A stretch of DNA of 64,000 nt, taken from positions 1-64,000 of the forward strand of contig JAVJSD010000071.1 of assembly GCA_040219575.1 (NCBI GenBank), read 5' to 3'. The stretch comes from JAVJSD01 sp040219575. Its GTDB lineage: Bacteria; Planctomycetota; Planctomycetia; Pirellulales; Pirellulaceae. The position numbers and the translations under genes are program-made. Of the stretch, positions 58,269 to 64,000 are shown one piece after another. Numbering within the stretch: position 1 is the first letter of the stretch; each line of letters begins with the position of its first letter. The notes under the pieces are model-generated. The model saw nothing but the letters and a program-made list of their open reading frames with translations, was not told the DNA's origin and searched no databases.

Positions 58269-58364
58269 GGACGAATTCCGTGGACGGATGAGGGGCAGCG
58301 ACACCACCAACATCGTCGCTGTCGCGCGGCGATGCAAGCCAGCGGGCCGCCGACCTCAAGTCGC

Positions 58365-59546
58365 CTACGTCAAAACGGGCTCGGCCGCGAAGTCGTGAGA
58401 GTCCGTTTGCACCTCCGGCTCGCGGCGCGGCGGCTTGAACGGCCTGGCGTAGGCGTCGCCGTCGCCGAAGCTGATGCCGAGCGCCCGCGCCGCCAGCACG
58501 GCGCTGCTTTGCGGGTCGACCGCCGACAGCGCGATGGCTTCCAGAATCGGCGCGCTCTCCATCGCCGGCGGACGATAGCAGACCATCTCGCCGAACCGCT
58601 CCTCGACGACCAGCCGCACCGCGTGCGCGCCGAACTGCGTGGCCAGCACGCGGTCGAACGTCGTCGGACCGCCGCCGCGCTGCAAGTGTCCCAGCACCAC
58701 CGTGCGGGTTTCGCGATGCAGCCGCGTTTCCAGTTCCGCCGCCACCAGGTTGCCGATTCCGCCCAACCGCGTCTGCCGGTCTTCCTGCCGGCGTTCTTGT
58801 GTCACGAGATCGCCGCCCGGCAGTTTGGCGCCCTCCGCCACCACCACCAACGTGAACCGCTTGCCGGAGTGTTCGCGTTCGAGGATCTTTTGACAGATGT
58901 TGTCGAAGGTCCAGTCGATCTCGGGGATCAAGATCACGTCGCCGCCGCCGGCGATGCCGGCATGCAGCGCGATCCAGCCGGCGTGCCGCCCCATCACCTC
59001 CAGCACCATGATGCGATCGTGGCTGGCGGCGGTGGTGTGCAGCCGATCGAGCGCGTCGGTGGCGACCGTCACGGCGCTGTCGAAGCCGAACGTGAAGGCG
59101 GTCGACGACAGGTCGTTGTCGATCGTCTTGGGCACGCCGACGATGGGCAGCCCATATTCATAAAGCTGTTGGGCCACCGACAGCGAACCGTCGCCCCCCA
59201 CGCAGATCAGTCCGCTCAGCGACAGTTGCTCGCAGGTGACCTGCACGCCGGCCAGCAGCGTGGGCTCGATTTCGATGCGGTCGGAGACACCCACCGTGGC
59301 GGCGAAGCGGCCCTTGTTCGTCGAGCCGAGAATCGTGCCGCCCAGGTTCAGGATGCCGACGGTGTTGCGATAGTTGAGCGGGATGTAGCTCACCGGCTCG
59401 ACGAGGCCTTCGTAACCTCGCTGAAACCCCACGACGTCGTAGCCGTGCCGGGCCGCGCTCTTTACCACCCCGCGTATCACCGCGTTCAATCCCGGGCAGT
59501 CGCCGCCGGCGGTGAGAATGCCGATGCGTTGGCGTGGAACGGGCAT
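58365..59546 (-). CDS. pfkA: 6-phosphofructokinase
   Basis: 393 residues from ATG 59546, supported by AAGGAA six bases upstream; ATG 59561 lies in the ribosome site. Group II/III-like phosphofructokinase. Motifs: 'IGILTAGGDCPGLNAVIRGVV' (8-28), GGDGS (117-121), PKTIDND (139-145), 'MVLEVMGRHAGWIALHAGIAGGGDVILIPE' and 'VLGHLQRGGGPTTFDR'. At the two diagnostic positions it has Gly in GGDGS (ATP type) but Lys in PKTIDND (PPi type), so the phosphate donor cannot be assigned with confidence. The C-terminal 40 residues extend past the core. Confidence 0.93.
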   Translation of the reverse strand: MPVPRQRIGILTAGGDCPGLNAVIRGVVKSAARHGYDVVGFQRGYEGLVEPVSYIPLNYRNTVGILNLGGTILGSTNKGRFAATVGVSDRIEIEPTLLAGVQVTCEQLSLSGLICVGGDGSLSVAQQLYEYGLPIVGVPKTIDNDLSSTAFTFGFDSAVTVATDALDRLHTTAASHDRIMVLEVMGRHAGWIALHAGIAGGGDVILIPEIDWTFDNICQKILEREHSGKRFTLVVVAEGAKLPGGDLVTQERRQEDRQTRLGGIGNLVAAELETRLHRETRTVVLGHLQRGGGPTTFDRVLATQFGAHAVRLVVEERFGEMVCYRPPAMESAPILEAIALSAVDPQSSAVLAARALGISFGDGDAYARPFKPPRREPEVQTDSHDFAAEPVLT

Positions 59547-59685
59547 GCGATTTTCCTTCATGGTCGACGTGGTCCAAAAACTTTGCCTGACCGGAACAAT
59601 CGTCACGTTGGGTGCAGGCGTCGGTTGCACAAATGTAGGTCGCGAAATCCCGGGCGTAGAGCGGCCGTCGACCGCTGGCGGCAGA

Positions 59686-59713
59686 TTGTCGGGCGGCGTT
59701 GATGACGTATAAT
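59686..59713 (+). promoter_or_regulatory. Likely promoter of the TMPTT-repeat protein gene
   Basis: TTGTCG (59686-59691), 16-base spacer, perfect TATAAT (59708-59713), 70 bases before the start codon. Confidence 0.5.
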
Positions 59714-59783
59714 GACGGAAGCGGTTTGTTGCGGCCGCCACTCATCCATTGACTTCCTTCGGTCTCGGAAAGGACGGTGTTCC

Positions 59784-60323
59784 ATGCGGTTCGGCCTGCT
59801 TGCTTCAACCGCGTTGATGCTTGTGTTGTGCGGCGTTTCCATCGCGCAGGCGCAAGTCTTCGTCCAGTCGCAAACCGTGATGCGGCCGGCCACCACCGTT
59901 TACCTGCCGACCTTCGCCAACCCCGTGGTGATGCCGTCGACTCCCTCTTCGGTCTACGCACCGATGCTGGGCAGTTCCACGACCCGCACGCTGCGCCGCA
60001 CCGCGACCACGTCGAACTACGCCCCCACGGCGACCACCACGTTCATGCCCACCACCACGTTCATGCCCACCACCACGTTGATGCCCACCACCACGTTGAT
60101 GCCCACCACCACTTTCATGCCCACCACAACGCTGATGCCCACCACAACGCTGATGCCCACATCAACGTTTATGCCCACGACAACGCTGATGCCCACCACC
60201 ACGTTGATGCCCACCTCCACGGTCGTGCCCGCCACGACCACCTACTTCGCCCCCGGTCGGCGCATCGGCGTGCTGCGTCCGCTCGTGGTGAGGCCGATGC
60301 CGACGGTGATCGTCACTCCGTAA
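59784..60323 (+). CDS. Secreted low-complexity protein with TTxMPTT repeats
   Basis: 179 residues from ATG 59784, with AAAGGA upstream. Signal peptide about 1-24 (LLASTALMLVLCGVSIAQAQ). Residues about 85-150 are roughly a dozen near-perfect six-residue units TT[FL]MPT, encoded by an 18-bp tandem repeat ACCACGTTGATGCCCACC with alternating Phe and Leu. The end is basic (RIGVLRPLVVRPMPTV). Such Thr/Pro-rich exported proteins may be cell-surface or matrix components; nothing enzymatic is seen. Strong upstream promoter. Confidence 0.7.
   Translation: MRFGLLASTALMLVLCGVSIAQAQVFVQSQTVMRPATTVYLPTFANPVVMPSTPSSVYAPMLGSSTTRTLRRTATTSNYAPTATTTFMPTTTFMPTTTLMPTTTLMPTTTFMPTTTLMPTTTLMPTSTFMPTTTLMPTTTLMPTSTVVPATTTYFAPGRRIGVLRPLVVRPMPTVIVTP
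60036..60220. repeat. 18-bp tandem coding repeat (about ten units)
   Basis: Units of the type ACCACGTTCATGCCCACC encode TTFMPT/TTLMPT in the secreted protein. Several neighbouring units are identical at DNA level, which suggests recent expansion. Confidence 0.85.
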
Positions 60324-60622
60324 GGCACCCTGCCCCACTGCCAGTCGTCTGCCCGAATTCCGTCGTTGCGTGATTCAGGTGGCGCGCATCTGCGTGTGCT
60401 TCGTTCAATCCTGAACGGATTGCATGGCATCGTCCCGGTTTGCGCATCGTACCCGGGGGTAACGTCGTTCGCCCTCCGTGATTGTCGAACGCCTTCAGCG
60501 TTCACTCGAAACATTACCGCAGCAACCCCGGGTGCGCTGCGCGACCCGGGCCTGTGGAATGCGACGCCCGCGGCGTAGGAAGTGCGTGACGGTGCCGGCG
60601 ACGCCCAGGCGGCCGGTTCGCG
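60324..60622. other. Intergenic region with hairpins
   Basis: No gene supported. Hairpins AACGC-CTTCA-GCGTT (60488-60502) and CCCGGGT-GCGCTGCGCG-ACCCGGG (60527-60550) look like another family of dispersed planctomycete intergenic repeats. Confidence 0.5.
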
Positions 60623-60964
60623 TCAGGGCTGGTAAACGGTCAACGAACCCGTGATAGCCAGTGCGATGCCGTAGGCGATTAGGCCCAGGGAGACGACGAG
60701 CACGGTTCCGCCAGAGTTGATCAGCGGGATGCCGATCGACCCCACCACGATCAACACGCCCACGATCCGCAGATTACGCCTGCTGCGGTATTCGGCCAGC
60801 AGGTGCGTGCGGCGCAAGTTGTAGTGCGAGTAGATCTGCTCGATGTCGGCCGCCGAACAGCCGCGCTCCGTCAGGTACGCCTCGATTCGATCGGGATGCC
60901 AGCGGGCCGAGATCATCGTCCGCATCTGGCTTTCCTCGGCGATGCTCAATTCTCTCGTCGACAT
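60623..60964 (-). CDS. Two-pass membrane protein with helical N-terminus
   Basis: 113 residues. The N-terminal 50 residues are soluble and helical ('SARWHPDRIEAYLTERGCSAADIEQIYSHYNLRRTHLLAEYR', similar in style to short DNA- or protein-binding helices). Membrane segments lie at about 65-82 (IVGVLIVVGSIGIPLINS) and 87-108 (VLVVSLGLIAYGIALAITGSL). No named family recognised. It sits 32 bases downstream of the PSD1 gene on the same strand and may be cotranscribed. Confidence 0.6.
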   Translation of the reverse strand: MSTRELSIAEESQMRTMISARWHPDRIEAYLTERGCSAADIEQIYSHYNLRRTHLLAEYRSRRNLRIVGVLIVVGSIGIPLINSGGTVLVVSLGLIAYGIALAITGSLTVYQP

Positions 60965-60996
60965 TCACGCCCCCCGTGTCGAAGGCCAGGTTCGTC

Positions 60997-62955
60997 TCAA
61001 TCCACGTATACAAACTCGCTGGTGTTCAGCAGCGCCAAACAGAAGTCGACCAGGGCGGCCGCCTCGGCCGGTGCGACGTCGGCGGGGAACGGCAGGGGGG
61101 AGGCGAGCTGGGATTCGCTGCGGGACTCGGTGGTGATGGCGGCGGTTTGCAACGTGAGGAACTCGCGGGCGAGATGGAGTTCGTCGGCGGTCGGTTCGCG
61201 GCCGAGCGCGCGGCGGTAGGCGAGTTGCAGCCGGGCGTCGGTATTCGGCTCGGCATGCGCGAGTACATAGCCGGCCAGGCGGCGGGCGCTGTGGAGCGTC
61301 AGCTCCGAGTTGATCATCGTCAGCGACTGCGTGGCGGTCGTGCTGCGGCTGCGGACCGGGCAACTGGCGTTGCCGTCGGGTCGGTCGAACACGTCGAACA
61401 ACGGGTAACGCAGATTCCGCCGGGCGAAGACGTACACGCTGCGGCGGTCGTGTTGCGAGCGGTCAGCGTCCTCGCGCCATTGGCCGTTCAGCAACGTCTC
61501 CTTCAGTTCCGGCGGCAGCGGAGGCATCACGCCCGGTCCGCCGGTCTGCGTGTCGAGCACACCGGCCGCGGAGAGCATCGCGTCGCGAATCTCCTCGCCC
61601 GACAGCCGGCGGCGCGGGAATCGGGCCAACCGGTAATTGTTGGGGTCGGATTCGAGCGCCACGGCGAGCTTTTGTCGCGCGTCGTCGCTTGCGGCCCGGC
61701 TCGCCTGGCGGTAGGTCGCCGAGGTGGCGATCAGGCGATGCATCGCCTTCAGGCTCCACTGGCGGCGGACCAGTTCGGTCGCCAGCCAGTCGAGCAACGC
61801 CTGGCTCGTGGGCGAATCGCCCATCACGCCGAAGTCGCTGGGAGTGCGCGAGAGCCCCGCGCCGAAGTGATGCTGCCAGAGACGATTCGCGATGACGCGC
61901 GTCGTCAGGGGGTGATCGCCGCGCGTCAGCCACTGCGCCAACGCGACTCGCCGCGCGCCGGAGGCGCTGTCGGCTTGCAGGCGCTCCGCGTCGTCCAACA
62001 GGCGGTCGCCCCAGGGATTGGCGATCCGCGGGTAGTCGGGCTCGACCACCGGCCCGGGCCGCTGCCAGTCGCCGCGGAGCATGAGGTGGCTCTCGGTGGG
62101 CGGCTTGCGCATCTCGTTGAGCACCGTGAGCGAGACGTTCTTCTTCAACTCGACCGCCGAATCGAACACGGCCCGCAGGCGGTAGAAGTCGGCCTGGCTG
62201 ACGGCGTCGTACTTGTGATCGTGGCATTGGGCGCAGCCGAGCTGCAAGCCGAGCAGGGCGGAGCCGACGGCGGCGGTCAGTTCGTTGAGCACGTTGTGCT
62301 TCCGCTCGACTTGCGAGTTGATGTCGGGCATATCGGGCCCGGAGAGGCAGAAGGCGGTGGCGACGACCGCCTGGGGGTCGTCGGGGCGAAGTTGATCGCC
62401 GGCGATCTGCAAGGCGACGAAGCGGTCGTAGGGCAGGTCGGCGTTGAGCGAGGCGATCACCCAATCGCGATAGCGCCAGGCGTTTTCTCTGACCTTGTCG
62501 TGTTCGAACCCGTCGGTTTCGGCGAAGCGGGCCAGATCGAGCCAGTGCTGCGCCCAGCGCTCGCCGTAGTGATGCGAGGCGAGCAGCCGATCGACCAACC
62601 GCTCGTAGGCGTCCGGCGCGTCGTCGGCCAGAAAGGCGTCGACGTCTTGCGGCGACGGCGGCAGGCCGAGCAGATCGAAATACAAACGGCGAATGAGCGT
62701 GGTGCGATCGGCCGGCGGCTGCGGCTGAAGATTCCGCTGCTGAAGATCGGCCAGGATGAAGCGATCGATCGCGTTGCGCGTCCAGTCGGCGTTTTCCACC
62801 GCCGGCAATGTGGGACGCACCAGCGGGCGATAGGCCCAGTGATCGCGCTCGTAGTCGGCGATGGGGGACTCGGCGACGGGGGATTCCGACTTGGCGTCCT
62901 CGGCGAACAGCACCGGGCAGAAGGCGCTCGCCAGGAAGTACAGTGACAGGGCCAT
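60997..62955 (-). CDS. PSD1 domain-containing protein (DUF1549/DUF1553)
   Basis: 652 residues from ATG 62955; signal peptide about 1-18 (ALSLYFLASAFCPVLFA). DUF1549 at about 50-255 ('IDRFILADLQQRNLQPQPPADRTTLIRRLYFDLLGLPPSPQDVDAFL', 'GERWAQHWLDLARFAETDGFEHDK'). CAQCH at about 225 is a haem-c-type motif. DUF1553 at about 340-600 ('RRVALAQWLTRGDHPLTTRVIANRLWQHHFGAGLSRTPSDFGVMGDSPTSQALLDWLA', 'RRLSGEEIRDAMLSAAGVLD'). Abundant and nearly exclusive to Planctomycetota and relatives, always paired with DUF1501, as here. Thought to act in polysaccharide use or electron transfer at the outer face; unproven. Lacks an N-terminal PSC1 haem domain. Confidence 0.93.
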   Translation of the reverse strand: MALSLYFLASAFCPVLFAEDAKSESPVAESPIADYERDHWAYRPLVRPTLPAVENADWTRNAIDRFILADLQQRNLQPQPPADRTTLIRRLYFDLLGLPPSPQDVDAFLADDAPDAYERLVDRLLASHHYGERWAQHWLDLARFAETDGFEHDKVRENAWRYRDWVIASLNADLPYDRFVALQIAGDQLRPDDPQAVVATAFCLSGPDMPDINSQVERKHNVLNELTAAVGSALLGLQLGCAQCHDHKYDAVSQADFYRLRAVFDSAVELKKNVSLTVLNEMRKPPTESHLMLRGDWQRPGPVVEPDYPRIANPWGDRLLDDAERLQADSASGARRVALAQWLTRGDHPLTTRVIANRLWQHHFGAGLSRTPSDFGVMGDSPTSQALLDWLATELVRRQWSLKAMHRLIATSATYRQASRAASDDARQKLAVALESDPNNYRLARFPRRRLSGEEIRDAMLSAAGVLDTQTGGPGVMPPLPPELKETLLNGQWREDADRSQHDRRSVYVFARRNLRYPLFDVFDRPDGNASCPVRSRSTTATQSLTMINSELTLHSARRLAGYVLAHAEPNTDARLQLAYRRALGREPTADELHLAREFLTLQTAAITTESRSESQLASPLPFPADVAPAEAAALVDFCLALLNTSEFVYVD

Positions 62956-63158
62956 TCCGACGCGTCGATCAAGACACGCATTGTCGATCGTTTTGCATCG
63001 TCGAGCGTGGCGCTTCCTTGCTGGCGCCACGAGCTCGCCGCCCGAGCCCGTAGCGCCAGCAAGGGAGTCCGCAGCTGATTTGCCGATGACGCCGCGATGG
63101 TTCGTCGCCCGACGGCCCGCGTCGCGCGGCACGGTGGGCCTGCGGTTTAGCGATGCGT
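62956..63158. other. Spacer between the DUF1501 and PSD1 genes with an inverted repeat
   Basis: Twelve-base perfect arms CCTTGCTGGCGC (63016-63027) and GCGCCAGCAAGG (63053-63064) around a 25-base loop. No T-run follows. Likely a dispersed repeat rather than a terminator. Confidence 0.6.
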
Positions 63159-64000
63159 TCAACTGACGATCTCCTTCACCACGTGCGCCTCGTCGGGTCC
63201 GGTGAGGCGCTGGTCGAGGCCGTTGTGCAGGTAGGTGAGCGACTCGTGATCGACGCCCAGCAGGTGCAGCAGCGTGGCGTGGAAGTTGCGGACGTGGATG
63301 GTGTTCTCGACAGCCCGCAGTCCGACGGCGTCGGTGGCGCCGTGGGCGCGTCCCCCGCGAAGTCCGGCGCCGGCCAGCCACGCGCAGTAGCCCCAGGGGT
63401 TATGGTCGCGGCCCTTGCCCTGTTCGCTCATCGGCATGCGGCCGAATTCGCCGCCCCAGATGACGAGCGTCTCGTCGAGCAGGCCGCTGCGCTTCAGATC
63501 GGTCAGCAGGGCCGCCACCGGTTGGTCCGTCGCCTTGCAAAGCTCGCCGTGATTCGTCGCCACGTTGCTGTGAGCGTCCCAACCGTTGGTGCCGCCGGAA
63601 TAGACCTGCACGAATCGCACGCCGCGCTCGACCATCCGCCGGGCCAGCAGGCAGCGCGTGCCGAACTCCTTGGTGTGCGGCTGATCGAGGCCGTACAACT
63701 TGTGCGTGTCGGCGGTTTCGCGGCTGAGGTCGACGATCTCCGGCGCCGCCGATTGCATGCGGAAGGCCAATTCATACGCCTCGACGCGGGCGCTGAGTTC
63801 GTCGTCGTGGTTGCGCTGTTCGAGATGGGCTCGATTCAGTTTGCGAATCAGATCCAACGTGCCGCGTTGTTGCCGGGCGGAAATCTCCTCGGCCGGCGCC
63901 AGATCGAGAATCGGCCGCGATCCCGGCCGCATCGTCACGCCCTGGTAGGTGGCAGGCAGAAACGCGCTGCCCCAGGCCGGTGGTCCCCCCTTCACGCCGC
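63159..64000 (-). CDS. DUF1501 domain-containing protein (partial, 5' end beyond the window)
   Basis: The C-terminal about 280 residues are visible; the frame stays open to the right edge, so the start and any Tat-type signal are outside. Typical DUF1501 (sulfatase-like fold) features: 'GTRCLLARRMVERGVRFVQVYSGGTNGWDAHSNV', 'PVAALLTDLKRSGLLDETLVIWGGEFGRMPMSEQGKGRDHNPWGYCAWLAGAGLRGGRAHGATDAVG' and 'IHVRNFHATLLHLLGVDHESLTYLHNGLDQRLTG'. It is the standard partner of PSD1 proteins, here 200 bases upstream of one in the same direction. Biochemical role unproven. Confidence 0.93.
   Translation of the reverse strand, partial: GVKGGPPAWGSAFLPATYQGVTMRPGSRPILDLAPAEEISARQQRGTLDLIRKLNRAHLEQRNHDDELSARVEAYELAFRMQSAAPEIVDLSRETADTHKLYGLDQPHTKEFGTRCLLARRMVERGVRFVQVYSGGTNGWDAHSNVATNHGELCKATDQPVAALLTDLKRSGLLDETLVIWGGEFGRMPMSEQGKGRDHNPWGYCAWLAGAGLRGGRAHGATDAVGLRAVENTIHVRNFHATLLHLLGVDHESLTYLHNGLDQRLTGPDEAHVVKEIVS

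Noticed and set aside
1..64000. tRNA, rRNA or tmRNA genes
   Set aside because: No T-loop-like GTTCRANYC signature in a foldable intergenic context and no rRNA core sequence was seen.

Overview
The window is GC-rich bacterial chromosome from a planctomycete, most likely of the order Pirellulales. The evidence is the combination of a PSD1-type cytochrome-motif protein beside a DUF1501 protein, two proteins that start with the planctomycete J-like domain ('PPEEQPP..YRLLG'), ECF sigma factors paired with a large Ser/Thr kinase, many secreted proteins of unknown function, and many short intergenic hairpin repeats. Coding density is high and most genes lie on the minus strand. No rRNA, tRNA or CRISPR array was seen.

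Layout. 1-3.2 kb is a small accessory strip: four small minus-strand genes (one SUKH/SMI1-KNR4-like), two attC-like palindromes after stop codons, and two 378-bp direct repeats whose edges coincide with gene-cassette junctions. This looks like part of an integron-type cassette array. 3.2-5.0 kb holds purE and alanine dehydrogenase. 5.2-12.6 kb holds two J-like-domain membrane proteins (one with a WD40 propeller) and a BlaI/BlaR1(M56)-like pair whose promoter carries a perfect 20-bp palindrome. 12.9-17.6 kb is a signalling block: a TPR Ser/Thr kinase with its ECF sigma factor, and a divergent second ECF sigma factor. 17.8-18.7 kb holds an IS200-like (RAYT-type) transposase and REP-like inverted repeats.

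19.1-26.9 kb is the most notable locus: a compact four-gene operon dabA-dabB-(second NuoL/M-like subunit)-SulP. DabA (DUF2309) keeps the C-x-D...H...C zinc site of the energy-coupled inorganic-carbon accumulator, and the SulP protein resembles BicA-type bicarbonate transporters. This predicts active CO2/bicarbonate uptake in an organism with no sign of autotrophy in the window.

27.7-39.4 kb is mostly housekeeping: SDR oxidoreductase, BirA, an FHA protein, an amidohydrolase-like protein, an ABC-F ATPase, a DUF6489 protein, a large M48 protease and formate-tetrahydrofolate ligase. 40-47.3 kb is a SUF iron-sulfur assembly cluster (SufR-like regulator, nuoB, sufC, sufB, two tandem Uma2 genes, sufD, Rieske ferredoxin, SufT/DUF59). 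47.6-60 kb holds a Na+:alanine symporter, a PQQ-type propeller protein, a DacZ-like diadenylate cyclase, a conserved secreted protein, a HEAT-repeat lipoprotein, hisD, another secreted protein, a phosphofructokinase with mixed ATP/PPi signature residues, and a secreted Thr/Met/Pro repeat protein. The window ends with a PSD1 protein and the 3' part of a DUF1501 gene that runs off the right edge.
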